From: Megachile rotundata | Taxonomy: Eukaryota; Arthropoda; Insecta; Hymenoptera; Megachilidae | DNA: 64,000 bases | Direction: 5' to 3' | Assembly (NCBI RefSeq): GCF_050947335.1 | Contig: NW_027473315.1 | Coordinates: 1,364,001-1,428,000, forward strand | In this document: positions 1-14,140 of the stretch, piece by piece | Position numbering within the stretch: position 1 is the first letter of the stretch | How the letters are laid out: the number at the start of each line of letters is the position of its first letter | The notes under the pieces: generated by a model | The model's input: only the letters and a program-made list of their open reading frames with translations | Database searches by the model: none | What the model was told of the DNA's origin: nothing | Program-made: the position numbers and the translations under genes

Positions 1-155
1 TGTATGATTGTCATCATATGATTGTGATTGTATGATTGTTTTTATATGATTGTGATTGTATAGTAGTAATTGTATGATTGTCTTCGTATGATTGTGATCG
101 TATGATTGTGATCGTATGATTGTGATTGTATGATTGTGATTGTATCATTGTGATT

Positions 156-379
156 GAATGATTGTGAGCGTATGATTGTGAGTGTATGATTGTGATTGTA
201 TGATTGTTTTTGTATGATTGTGATTGTATGATTGTGATCGTACGATTGTGATCGTATGATTGTGATTGTATGATTGTGATCGTTTGATTGTGGTTGTATA
301 ATTATTGTTCTATTATTGTGATTGTATGATTGTTCTTGTATGATTATGATCGTATGATTGTAATTGCATGATTGTGATT
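156..379 (+). repeat. Higher-order block B (first of 18 copies)
   Basis: A recurring run of about 16 monomers. It is marked by GAATGATTGTGAGC, GTATGATTGTGAGT, a GATCGTACG junction, a GATCGTTTG junction, and the TATAATTATTGTTCTATT and GTAATTGCATG variants. The diagnostic CGTACGATTG begins at 239, 4483, 5869, 6821, 9327, 10839, 12617, 16342, 18386, 23399, 29168, 44263, 47315, 49975, 52103, 53195, 57745 and 63220. Some copies lack part of the 5' portion. Block limits are approximate because the edges run into ordinary monomers. Confidence 0.75.
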
Positions 380-883
380 GTATGATTGTGATTGTATGAT
401 TGTGATTGTATGATTGTGATTGTATGATTGTGATTGTATGATTGTGATTGTATGATTGTGATTGTATGATTGTGATTGTATGATTGTGATTGTATCATTG
501 TGATTGTATGATTGTGATCATATGATTGTGATTGTATGATTGTGATTGTATGATTGTGATTGTATGATTGTTTTTGTATGATTGTGATTGTATAGTTGTA
601 ATTGTATGATTGTCATCGTATGATTGTGATTGTATGATTGTTTTTGTATGATTGTGATTGTATAGTAGTAATTGTATGATTGTCTTCGTATGATTGTGAT
701 CGTATGATTGTGATTGTATGATTGTGATTGTATGATTGTGATTTTATGATTGTGATTGTATCATTGTGATTGTATGATTGTGATCATATGATTGTGATTG
801 TATGATTGTGATTGTATGATTGTTTTTGTATGATTGTGATTGTATGATTGTGATTGTATGATTGTGATTGTATGATTGTGATT

Positions 884-898
884 GTATTATTGTGACAA
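884..898 (+). repeat. 15-bp off-register monomer (first of 8 copies)
   Basis: The monomer reads GTATTATTGTGACAA, one base longer than the standard unit, and shifts the array register by +1. The same 15-mer occurs at 1039-1053, 13206-13220, 18961-18975, 23834-23848, 27754-27768, 42877-42891 and 58334-58348. It follows at least one ordinary monomer and precedes a GTATG start in every case. One mutational event spread by block duplication explains all eight better than independent insertions. Confidence 0.9.
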
Positions 899-1221
899 GT
901 ATGATTGTGATTGTATGATTGTGATTGTATGATTGCGATAGTATGATTGTGATTGTATGATTGTGATTGTATGATTGTTTTTGTATGATTGCGATTGTAT
1001 GATTGTGATTGTACGATTGTGATTGTATGATTGTGATTGTATTATTGTGACAAGTATGATTGTGATTGTATGATTGTGATTGTATGATTGCGATAGTATG
1101 ATTGTGATTGTATGATTGTGATTGTATGATTGTGATTGTATGATTGTGATCGTATGATAGTGATTGTATGATTGTGATTGTATGATTGTGATTGTATGAT
1201 TGTGATTGTATGATTGTGATT

Positions 1222-1375
1222 GTATCATTGTGATTGCATGATTGTTTTTGTATGATTGTGATTTCATGATTGTGATTGTATGATTGTGCCTGTATGATTG
1301 TGATGGTATGATTGTGATTGTATGATTGCGATTGTATGATTGCAATTTTATGAGTGTGATTATATGACTATGATT
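1222..1375 (+). repeat. Higher-order block A (first of 17 copies)
   Basis: Eleven variant monomers in fixed order: TATC start, GCATG with a T run, a TCATG start, a GCCT end, a GATG end, a GCGATT, a GCAATT, TTATGAGTG and a final ATATGA unit. The diagnostic GCCTGTATG begins at 1288, 2282, 3640, 5418, 8876, 11914, 17459, 22584, 26799, 28325, 41907, 43420, 54900, 56902, 61915, 62377 and 63679. The copy at 43420 lacks two monomers between the T run and GCCT. Distances between copies are multiples of 14 once the 15-bp and 13-bp monomers and the retrotransposon are allowed for. Confidence 0.85.
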
Positions 1376-1699
1376 GTATGATTGTGATTGTATGATTGTT
1401 TTTGTATGATTGTGATTGTATGATTGTGATTGTATGATTGTGATTGCATGATTGTGGTTGTATGATTATGGTTCTATTATTGTGATTGTATGATTTTTCT
1501 TGTATGATTATGATCGTATGATTGTAATTGCATGATTGTGATTGTATGATTGTGATTGTATGATTGTGATTATATGATTGCGATAGTACGATTGTGACTG
1601 TATGATTGTGATTGTATGATTGTGATTGTATTATTGTGATTGTATGATTGTGATTGTATGATTGTGATTGTATGACTGCGATAGCATGATTGTGATTGT

Positions 1700-3055
1700 A
1701 TGTTTGTGATTGTATGATTGTGATTGTATGATTGAGATTGTATGATTGTGATTGTATTATTGCGATAGTATGATTGTGATTGTATGATTGTGATTGTATG
1801 ATTGTGATTGCATGATTGCGATAGTATGATTGTGCTTGTATGATTGTGATTGTATGATTGTGATTGTATAATTGTGATTGTATGATTGAGATTGTATGTT
1901 TGTGATTGTATTATTGTGATTGTATGATTGTGATTGTATGATTGTGATTGTATGATTGTGAATGTATGATAGTGATTGTGTGATTCTGATTGTATGATTG
2001 TTTTTGTATGATTGTGATTGTATAGTAGTAATTGTATGATTGTCATCGTATGATTGTGATTGTATGATTGTTTTTGTATGATTGTGACTGTATAGTAGTA
2101 ATTGTATGATTGTCTTCGTATGATTGTGATCGTATGATAGTGATTGTATGATTGTGATTGTATGATTGTGATTGTATGATTGTGATTGTATGATTGTGAT
2201 TGTATGATTGTGATTGTATCATTGTGATTGCATGATTGTTTTTGTATGATTGTGATTTCATGATTGTGATTGTATGATTGTGCCTGTATGATTGTGATGG
2301 TATGATTGTGATTGTATGATTGCGATTGTATGATTGCAATTTTATGAGTGTGATTATATGATTATGATTGTATGATTGTGATTGTATGATTGTTTTTGTA
2401 TGATTGTGATTGTATGATTGTGATTGTATGATTGTGATTGCATGATTGTGGTTGTATGATTATGGTTCTATTATTGTGATTGTATGATTTTTCTTGTATG
2501 ATTATGATCGTATGATTGTAATTGCATGATTGTGATTGTATGATTGTGATTGTATGATTGTGATTGTATGATTGTGATTATATGATTGCGATAGTACGAT
2601 TGTGACTGTATGATTGTGATTGTATGATTGTGATTGTATTATTGTGATTGTATGATTGTGATTGTATGATTGTGATTGTATGACTGCGATAGCATGATTG
2701 TGATTGTATGTTTGTGATTGTATGATTGTGATTGTATGATTGAGATTGTATGATTGTGATTGTATTATTGTGATTGTGTGATTGTGATTGTATGTTTGTT
2801 ATTGTATGATTGTGAATGTATGATTGTGATTGTATGATTGTGATTGTATGATTGAGATTGTATGATTGTTTTCGTATGATTGTGATTGTATAGTAGTAAT
2901 TGTATGATTGTCATCATATGATTGTGATTGTATGATTGTTTTTGTATGATTGTGATTGTATAGTAGTAATTGTATGATTGTCTTCGTATGATTGTGATCG
3001 TATGATTGTGATCGTATGATTGTGATTGTATGATTGTGATTGTATCATTGTGATT
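1700..3055 (+). repeat. Tandem duplication, copy 1 (about 1.35 kb)
   Basis: This stretch is repeated directly downstream at about 3058-4400 with an offset of 1358 bp (97 monomers), dropping to 1344 near the end where copy 2 has lost one monomer. Shared landmarks are block A (2282 and 3640), the TTTTCG monomer (2869 and 4213) and the TCATCATATG junction. Boundaries are judged by eye and may be off by a few monomers. Confidence 0.7.
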
Positions 3056-3057
3056 GA

Positions 3058-4400
3058 ATGATTGTGATTGTATGATTGTGATTGTATGATTGAGATTGTA
3101 TGATTGTGATTGTATTATTGCGATAGTATGATTGTGATTGTATGATTGTGATTGTATGATTGTGATTGCATGATTGCGATAGTATGATTGTGATTGTATG
3201 ATTGTGATTGTATGATTGTGATTGTATAATTGTGATTGTATGATTGAGATTGTACGTTTGTGATTGTATTATTGTGATTGTATGATTGTGATTGTATGAT
3301 TGTGATTGTATGATTGTGAATGTATGATAGTGATTGTGTGATTCTGATTGTATGATTGTTTTTGTATGATTGTGATTGTATAGTAGTAATTGTATGATTG
3401 TCATCGTATGATTGTGATTGTATGATTGTTTTTGTATGATTGTGACTGTATAGTAGTAATTGTATGATTGTCTTCGTATGATTGTGATCGTATGATTGTG
3501 ATTGTATGATTGTGATTGTATGATTGTGATTGTATGATTGTGATTGTATGATTGTGATTGTATGATTGTGATTGTATCATTGTGATTGCATGATTGTTTT
3601 TGTATGATTGTGATTTCATGATTGTGATTGTATGATTGTGCCTGTATGATTGTGATGGTATGATTGTGATTGTATGATTGCGATTGTATGATTGCAATTT
3701 TATGAGTGTGATTATATGATTATGATTGTATGATTGTGATTGTATGATTGTTTTTGTATGATTGTGATTGTATGATTGTGATTGTATGATTGTGATTGCA
3801 TGATTGTGGTTGTATGATTATGGTTCTATTATTGTGATTGTATGATTTTTCTTGTATGATTATGATCGTATGATTGTAATTGCATGATTGTGATTGTATG
3901 ATTGTGATTGTATGATTGTGATTATATGATTGCGATAGTACGATTGTGACTGTATGATTGTGATTGTATGATTGTGATTGTATTATTGTGATTGTATGAT
4001 TGTGATTGTATGATTGTGATTGTATGACTGCGATAGCATGATTGTGATTGTATGTTTGTGATTGTATGATTGTGATTGTATGATTGAGATTGTATGATTG
4101 TGATTGTATTATTGTGATTGTGTGATTGTGATTGTATGTTTGTTATTGTATGATTGTGAATGTATGATTGTGATTGTATGATTGTGATTGTATGATTGAG
4201 ATTGTATGATTGTTTTCGTATGATTGTGATTGTATAGTAGTAATTGTATGATTGTCATCATATGATTGTGATTGTATGATTGTTTTTGTATGATTGTGAT
4301 TGTATAGTAGTAATTGTATGATTGTCTTCGTATGATTGTGATCGTATGATTGTGATCGTATGATTGTGATTGTATGATTGTGATTGTATCATTGTGATTG
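3058..4400 (+). repeat. Tandem duplication, copy 2 (about 1.35 kb)
   Basis: Direct neighbour and near-identical copy of the 1700-3055 stretch. The similarity stops at the GAATG monomer near 4400, where this copy continues into block B and copy 1 does not. Confidence 0.7.
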
Positions 4401-4694
4401 AATGATTGTGAGCGTATGATTGTGAGTGTATGATTGTGATTGTATGATTGTTTTTTTATGATTGTGATTGTATGATTGTGATCGTACGATTGTGATCGTA
4501 TGATTGTGATTGTATGATTGTGATCGTTTGATTGTGGTTGTATAATTATTGTTCTATTATTGTGATTGTATGATTGTTCTTGTATGATTATGATCGTATG
4601 ATTGTAATTGCATGATTGTGATTGTATGATTGTGATTGTATGATTGTGATTGTATGATTGTGATTGTATGGTTGTGATTGTATGATTGCGATAG

Positions 4695-6640
4695 TATGAT
4701 TGTGATTGTATGATTGTGATTGTATTATTGTGATTGTATGATTGCGATAGTATGATTGTGATTGTATGATTGTGATTGTATGATTGTCTTCGTATGATTG
4801 TGATCGTATGATTGTGATCGTATGATTGTGATTGTATGATTGTGATTGTATGATTGTGATTGTATCATTGTGATTGTATGATTGTGATCATATGATTGTG
4901 ATTGTATGATTGTGATTGTATGATTGTTTTTGTATGATTGTGATTGTATGATTGTTATTGTACGATTGTGATTGTATGATTGTGATTGTATGATTGTGAT
5001 TGTATTATTGTGATTGTATGATTGTGATTGTATTATTGTGATTGTATGATTGTGATTGTATGATTGTGATTGTATGATTGTGAATGTATGATTGTGATTG
5101 TATGATAGTGATTGTGTGATTCTGATTGTATGATTGGTTTTGTATGATTGTGATTGTATAGTAGTAATTGTATGATTGTCATCGTATGATTGTGATTGTA
5201 TGATTGTTTTTGTATGATTGTGATTGTATATTAGTAACTGTATGATTGTCTTCGTATGATTGTGATCGTATGATAGTGATTGTATGATTGTGATTGTATG
5301 ATTGTGATTGTATGATTGTGATTGTATGATTGTGATTGTATGATTGTGATTGTATCATTGTGATTGCATGATTGTTTTTGTATGATTGTGATTTCATGAT
5401 TGTGATTGTATGATTGTGCCTGTATGATTGTGATGGTATGATTGTGATTGTATGATTGCGATTGTATGATTGCAATTTTATGAGTGTGATTATATGATTA
5501 TGATTGTATGATTGTGATTGTATGATTGTTTTTGTATGATTGTGATTGTATGATTGTGATTGTATGATTGTGATTGTATGATTGTGATTGCATGATTGTG
5601 GTTGTATGATTATGGTTCTATTATTTTGATTGTATGATTTTTCTTGTATGATTATGATCGTATGATTGTAATTGCATGATTGTGATTGTATGATTGTGGT
5701 TGTATGATTGTGATTGTATGATTGTGATTATATGATTGCGATAGTACGATTGTGACTGTATGATTGTGATTGTATGATTGTGATTGTATGATTGTGATTG
5801 TATTATTGTGATTGTATGATTGTGATTGTATGATTGTTTTTGTATGATTGTGATTGTATGATTGTGATCGTACGATTGTGATCGTATGACTGTGATTGTA
5901 TGATTGTGATCGTTTGATTGTGGTTGTATAATTATTGTTCTATTATTGTGATTGTATGATTGTTCTTGTATGATTATGATCGTATGATTGTAATTGCATG
6001 ATTGTGATTGTATGATTGTGATTGTATGATTGTGATTGTATGATTGTGATTGTATGGTTGTGATTGTATGATTGCGATAGTATGATTGTGATTGTATGAT
6101 TGTGATTGTATGATTGTGATTGTATGATTGTGATTGAATGATTGTGGTTGTATGATTATGGTTCTATTATTGTGATTGTATGATTTTTCTTGTATGATTA
6201 TGATCGTATGATTGTAATTGCATGATTGTGATTGTATGATTGTGATTGTATGATTGTGATTATATGATTGCGATAGTACGATTGTGACTGTATGATTGTG
6301 ATTGTATGATTGTGATTGTATTATTGTGATTGTATGATTGTGATTGTATGATTGTGATTGTATGACTGCGATAGCATGATTGTGATTGTATGTTTGTGAT
6401 TGTATGATTGTGATTGTATGATTGAGATTGTATGATTGTGATTGTATTATTGTGATTGTGTGATTGTGATTGTATGATTGTTATTGTATGATTGTGAATG
6501 TATGATTGTGATTGTATGATTGTGATTGTATGATTAAGATTGTATGATTGTTTTCGTATGATTGTGATTGTATAGTAGTAATTGTGTGATTGTCATCATA
6601 TGATTGTGATTGTATGATTGTTTTTGTATGATTGTGATTG
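4695..6640 (+). repeat. Dispersed duplication 1, copy 1 (about 1.9 kb)
   Basis: Matches 8153-10098 at a constant offset of 3458 bp (247 monomers). Landmarks: GCGATAG at 4741/8199, block A at 5418/8876, CGTACG at 5869/9327, and the unusual AATTGTGTGATTGTC junction near 6583/10040. Only scattered substitutions separate the copies. Confidence 0.75.
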
Positions 6641-8152
6641 TATAGTAGTAATTGTATGATTGTCTTCGTATGATTGTGATCGTATGATTGTGATCGTATG
6701 ATTGTGATTGTATGATTGTGATTGTATCATTGTGATTGAATGATTGTGAGTGTATGATTGTGAGTGTATGATTGTGATTATATGATTGTTTTTGTATGAT
6801 TGTGATTGTATGATTGTGATCGTACGATTGTGATCGTATGATTGTGATTGTATGATTGTGATCGTTTGATTGTGATCGTTTGATTGTGGTTTTATAATTA
6901 TTGTTCTATTATTGTGATTGTATGATTGTCTTCGTATGATTGTGATCGTATGATTGTGATTGTATGATTGTGATTGTATGATTGTGATTGTATGATTGTG
7001 ATTGTATCATTGTGATTGTATGATTGTGATCATATGATTGTGATTGTATGATTGTGATTGTATGATTGTTTTTGTATGATTGTGATTGTATGATTGTGAT
7101 TGTATGATTGTGATTGTATGATTGTGGTTGTATGATTGTGATTGTATTATTGTGATTGTATGATTGTGATTGTATGATTGTGATTGTATGATTGCGATAG
7201 TATGATTGTGATTGTATGATTGTGATTGTATGATTGTGATTGCATGATTGCGATAGTATGATTGTAATTGTATGATTGTGATTGTATGATTGTGATTGTA
7301 TGATTGTGATTGTATGATTGTGATTGTATGATTGTGATTGTATCATTGTGATTGTATGATTGTGATCATATGATTGTGATTGTATGATTGTGATTGTATG
7401 ATTGTTTTTGTATGATTGTGATTGTATGATTGTGATTGTATGATTGTGATTGTATGATTGTGATTGTATGATTGTGATTGTATGATTGTTTTTGTATGAT
7501 TGTGATTGTATGATTGTGATTGTATAGTAGTAATTGTATGATTGTCTTCGTATGATTGTGATCGTATGATTGTGATTGTATGATTGTGATTGTATGATTG
7601 TGATTGTATGATTGTGATTGTATCATTGTGATTGTATGATTGTGATCATATGATTGTGATTGTATGATTGTGATTGTATGATTGTGATTGTATGATTGTG
7701 ATTGTATGATTGTGATTGTATGATTGTGATTGTATGATTGTTTTTGTATGATTGTGATTGTATGATTGTGATTGTATGATTGTTATTGTATGATTGTTAT
7801 TGTATGATTGTGATTGTATGATTGTGATTGTATGATTGTGATTGTATGATTGTGATTGTATGATTGAGATTGTATGATTGTGATTGTATTATTGTGATTG
7901 TATGATTGTGATTGTATGATTGTGATTGTATGATTGTGAATATATGATTGTGATTGTATGATTGTGATTGTATGATTGTGATTGTATGATTGTTTTTGTA
8001 TGATTGTGATTGTATAGTAGTAATTGTATGATTGTCATCGTATGATTGTGATTGTATGATTGTTTTTGTATGATTGTGATTGTATAGTAGCAATTGTATG
8101 ATTGTCTTCGTATGATTGTGATCGTATGATTGTGATTGTATGATTGTGATTG

Positions 8153-10098
8153 TATGATTGTGATTGTATGATTGTGATTGTATTATTGTGATTGTATGAT
8201 TGCGATAGTATGATTGTGATTGTATGATTGTGATTGTATGATTGTCTTCGTATGATTGTGATCGTATGATTGTGATCGTATGATTGTGATCGTATGATTG
8301 TGATTGTATGATTGTGATTGTATCATTGTGATTGTATGATTGTGATCATATGATTGTGATTGTATGATTGTGATTGTATGATTGTTTTTGTATGATTGTG
8401 ATTGTATGATTGTTATTGTACGATTGTGATTGTATGATTGTGATTGTATGATTGTGATTGTATTATTGTGATTGTATGATTGTGATTGTATTATTGTGAT
8501 TGTATGATTGTGATTGTATGATTGTGATTGTATGATTGTGAATGTATGATTGTGATTGTATGATAGTGATTGTGTGATTCTGATTGTATGATTGGTTTTG
8601 TATGATTGTGATTGTATAGTAGTAATTGTATGATTGTCATCGTATGATTGTGATTGTATGATTGTTTTTGTATGATTGTGATTGTATATTAGTAACTGTA
8701 TGATTGTCTTCGTATGATTGTGATCGTATGATAGTGATTGTATGATTGTGATTGTATGATTGTGATTGTATGATTGTGATTGTATGATTGTGATTGTATG
8801 ATTGTGATTGTATCATTGTGATTGCATGATTGTTTTTGTATGATTGTGATTTCATGATTGTGATTGTATGATTGTGCCTGTATGATTGTGATGGTATGAT
8901 TGTGATTGTATGATTGCGATTGTATGATTGCAATTTTATGAGTGTGATTATATGATTATGATTGTATGATTGTGATTGTATGATTGTTTTTGTATGATTG
9001 TGATTGTATGATTGTGATTGTATGATTGTGATTGTATGATTGTGATTGCATGATTGTGGTTGTATGATTATGGTTCTATTATTTTGATTGTATGATTTTT
9101 CTTGTATGATTATGATCGTATGATTGTAATTGCATGATTGTGATTGTATGATTGTGGTTGTATGATTGTGATTGTATGATTGTGATTATATGATTGCGAT
9201 AGTACGATTGTGACTGTATGATTGTGATTGTATGATTGTGATTGTATGATTGTGATTGTATTATTGTGATTGTATGATTGTGATTGTATGATTGTTTTTG
9301 TATGATTGTGATTGTATGATTGTGATCGTACGATTGTGATCGTATGACTGTGATTGTATGATTGTGATCGTTTGATTGTGGTTGTATAATTATTGTTCTA
9401 TTATTGTGATTGTATGATTGTTCTTGTATGATTATGATCGTATGATTGTAATTGCATGATTGTGATTGTATGATTGTGATTGTATGATTGTGATTGTATG
9501 ATTGTGATTGTATGGTTGTGATTGTATGATTGCGATAGTATGATTGTGATTGTATGATTGTGATTGTATGATTGTGATTGTATGATTGTGATTGAATGAT
9601 TGTGGTTGTATGATTATGGTTCTATTATTGTGATTGTATGATTTTTCTTGTATGATTATGATCGTATGATTGTAATTGCATGATTGTGATTGTATGATTG
9701 TGATTGTATGATTGTGATTATATGATTGCGATAGTACGATTGTGACTGTATGATTGTGATTGTATGATTGTGATTGTATTATTGTGATTGTATGATTGTG
9801 ATTGTATGATTGTGATTGTATGACTGCGATAGCATGATTGTGATTGTATGTTTGTGATTGTATGATTGTGATTGTATGATTGAGATTGTATGATTGTGAT
9901 TGTATTATTGTGATTGTGTGATTGTGATTGTATGATTGTTATTGTATGATTGTGAATGTATGATTGTGATTGTATGATTGTGATTGTATGATTAAGATTG
10001 TATGATTGTTTTCGTATGATTGTGATTGTATAGTAGTAATTGTGTGATTGTCATCATATGATTGTGATTGTATGATTGTTTTTGTATGATTGTGATTG
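8153..10098 (+). repeat. Dispersed duplication 1, copy 2 (about 1.9 kb)
   Basis: Second copy of 4695-6640. The match ends near 10100, where this copy has a GTAGCAATT monomer and copy 1 has GTAGTAATT. One extra GATC-type monomer difference is seen near 8270. Confidence 0.75.
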
Positions 10099-12379
10099 TA
10101 TAGTAGCAATTGTATGATTGTCTTCGTATGATTGTGATCGTATGATTGTGATTGTATGATTGTGATTGTATGATTGTGATTGTATGATTGTGATTGTATC
10201 ATTGTGATTGTATGATTGTGATCATATGATTGTGATTGTATGATTGTGATTGTATGATTGTGATTGTATGATTGTTTTTGTATGATTGTGATTGTATGAT
10301 TGTGATTGTATGATTGTGATTGTATGATTGTGGTTGTATGATTGTGATTGTATTATTGTGATTGTATGATTGTGAATGTATGATTGTGATTGTATGATTG
10401 CGATAGTATGATTGTGATTGTATGATTGTGATTGTATGATTGTGATTGTATGATTGCGATAGTATGATTGTGATTGTATGATTGTGATTGTATGATTGTG
10501 ATTGTATAATTGTGATTGTATGATTGAGATTGTATGATTGTGATTGTATTATTGTGATTGTATGATTGTGATTGTATGATTGCGATAGTATGATTGTGAT
10601 TGTATGATTGTGATTGTATGATTGTGATTGTATGATTGTGATTGTATGATTGTGATTGTATGATTGTGATTGTATGATTGTGATTGTATGATTGTGGTTG
10701 TATGATTGTGATCGTATGATTGTCATTGTATGATTGTGATTGTATCATTGTGATTGAATGATTGTGAGCGTATGATTGTGAGTGTATGATTGTGATTGTA
10801 TGATTGTTTTTGTATGATTGTGATTGTATGATTGTGATCGTACGATTGTGATCGTATGATTGTGATTGTATGATTGTGATCGTTTGATTGTGGTTGTATA
10901 ATTATTGTTCTATTATTGTGATTGTATGATTGTTCTTGTATGATTATGATCGTATGATTGTAATTGCATGATTGTGATTCTATGATTGTGATTGTATGAT
11001 TGTGATTGTATGATTGTGATTGTATGGTTGTGATTGTATGATTGCGATAGTATGATTGTGATTGTATGATTGTGATTGTATTATTGTGATTGTATGATTG
11101 CGATAGTATGATTGTGATTGTATGATTGTGATTGTATGATTGTCTTCGTATGATTGTGATCGTATGATTGTGATCGAATGATTGTGATTGTATGATTGTG
11201 ATTGTATCATTGTGATTGTATGATTGTGATCATATGATTGTGATTGTATGATTGTGATTGTATGATTGGTATTGTACGATTGTGATTGTATGATTGTGAT
11301 TGTATGATTGTGATTGTATTATTGTGATTGTATGATTGTGATTGTATGATTGTGATTGTATGATTGCGATAGTATGATTGTGATTGTATGATTGTGATTG
11401 TATGATTGTGATTGTATGATTGCGATTGTATGATTGTGATTGTATGATTGTGATTGTATGATTGTGATTGTATAATTGTGATTGTATGACTGAGATTGTA
11501 TGATTGTGATTGTATTATTGTGATTGTATGATTGTGATTGTATGATTGTGATTGTATGATTGTGATTGTATGATTGTGAATGTATGATTGTGATTGTATG
11601 ATAGTGATTGTGTGATTCTGATTGTATGATCGTTTTTGTATGATTGTGATTGTATAGTAGTAATTGTATGATTGTCATCGTATGATTGTGATTGTATGAT
11701 TGTTTTTGTATGATTGTGATTGTATAGTAGTAACTATATGATTGTCTTCGTATGATTGTGATCGTATGATAGTGATTGTATGATTGTGATTGTATGATTG
11801 TGATTGTATGATTGTGATTGTATGATTGTGATTGTATGATTGTGATTGTATCATTGTGATTGCATGATTGTTTTTGTATGATTGTGATTTCATGATTGTG
11901 ATTGTATGATTGTGCCTGTATGATTGTGATGGTATGATTGTGATTGTATGATTGCGATTGTATGATTGCAATTTTATGAGTGTGATTATATGATTATGAT
12001 TGTATGATTGTGATTGTATGATTGTTTTTGTATGATTGTGATTGTATGATGGTGATTGTATGATTGTGATTGCATGATTGTGGTTGTATGATTATGGTTC
12101 TATTATTGTGATTGTATGATTTTTCTTGTATGATTATAATCGTATGATTGTAATTGCATGATTGTGATTGTATGATTGTGGTTGTATGATTGTGATTGTA
12201 TGATTGTGATTATATGATTGCGATAGTACGATTGTGACTGTATGATTGTGATTGTATGATTGTGATTGTATGATTGTGATTGTATGATTGTGATTGTATT
12301 ATTGTGATTGTATGATTGTGATTGTATGATTGTGATTGTATGACTGCGATAGCATGATTGTGATTGTATGTTTGTGATT

Positions 12380-14140
12380 GTATGATTGTCATAATATGAT
12401 TGTGATTGTATGATTGTTTTTGTATGATTGTGATTGTATAGTAGTAATTGTATGATTGTCTTCGTATGATTGTGATCGTATGATTGTGATCGTATGATTG
12501 TGATTGTATGATTGTGATTGTATCATTGTGATTGAATGATTGTGAGCGTATGATTGTGAGTGTATGATTGTGATTGTATGATTGTTTTTGTATGATTGTG
12601 ATTGTATGATTGTGATCGTACGATTGTGATCGTATGACTGTGATTGTATGATTGTGATCGTTTGATTGTGGTTGTATAATTATTGTTCTATTATTGTGAT
12701 TGTATGATTGTTCTTGTATGATTATGATCGTATGATTGTAATTGCATGATTGTGATTGTATGATTGTGATTGTATGATTGTGATTGTATGATTGTGATTG
12801 TATGGTTGTGATTGTATGATTGCGATAGTATGATTGTGATTGTATGATTGTGATTGTATGATTGTGATTGTATGATTGTGATTGAATGATTGTGATTGTA
12901 TGATTGTGATTGTATGATTGTGATTGTATGATTGTGATTGTATGATTGTGATTGTATTATTGTGATTGTATGATTGTGATTGTATGATTGTGATTGTATG
13001 ATTGTGATTGTATGATTGCGATAGTATGATTGTGATTGTATGATTGTGATTGTATGATTGTGATTGTATGATTGTGATTGTATCATTGTGATTGTATGAT
13101 TGTGATCCTATGATTGTGATTGTATGATTGTGATTGTATGATTGTTTTTGTATGATTGTGATTGTATGATTGTGATTGTACGATTGTGATTGTATGATTG
13201 TGATTGTATTATTGTGACAAGTATGATTGTGATTGTATGATTGTGATTGTATGATTGCGATAGTATGATTGTGATTGTATGATTGTGATTGTATGATTGT
13301 TATTGTATGATTGTGATTGTATGATTGCGATAGTATGATTGTGATTGTATGATTGTGATTGTATGATTGTGATTGTATCATTGTGATTGTATGATTGTGA
13401 TCATATGATTGTGATTGTATGATTGTGATTGTATGATTGTGATTGTATGATTGTGATTGTATGATTGTGATTGTATGATTGTGATTGTATGATTGTGATT
13501 GTATGATTGTTTTTGTATGATTGTGATTGTATGATTGTGATTGTATAGTAGTAATTGTATGATTGTCTTCGTATGATTGTGATCGTATGATTGTGATTGT
13601 ATGATTGTGATTGTATGATTGTGATTGTATCATTGTGATTGTATGATTGTGATCATATGATTGTGATTGTATGATTGTGATTGTATGATTGTGATTGTAT
13701 GATTGTTTTTGTATGATTGTGATTGTATGATTGTGATTGTATGATTGTTATTGTATGATTGTTATTGTATGATTGTGATTGTATGATTGTGATTGTATGA
13801 TTGTGATTGTATGATTGTGATTGTATGATTGAGATTGTATGATTGTGATTGTATTATTGTGATTGTATGATTGTGATTGTATGATTGTGATTGTATGATT
13901 GTGAATGTATGATTGTGATTGTATGATTGTGATTGTATGATTGTGATTGTATGATTGTTTTTGTATGATTGTGATTGTATAGTAGTAATTGTATGATTGT
14001 CATCGTATGATTGTGATTGTATGATTGTTTTTGTATGATTGTGATTGTATAGTAGCAATTGTATGATTGTCTTCGTATGATTGTGATCGTATGATTGTGA
14101 TTGTATGATTGTGATTGTATGATTGTGATTGAATGATTGT
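12380..14140 (+). repeat. Four-copy duplication, copy 1 (about 1.8 kb)
   Basis: Runs from the rare TCATAATATG junction (near 12387) through block B and the 15-bp monomer at 13206 to a GATTGAATG junction near 14130. The same order recurs at about 18150-19925, 23165-24815 and 57512-59285. The last two lie inside the larger 22.7/57.1 kb duplication. Confidence 0.75.
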
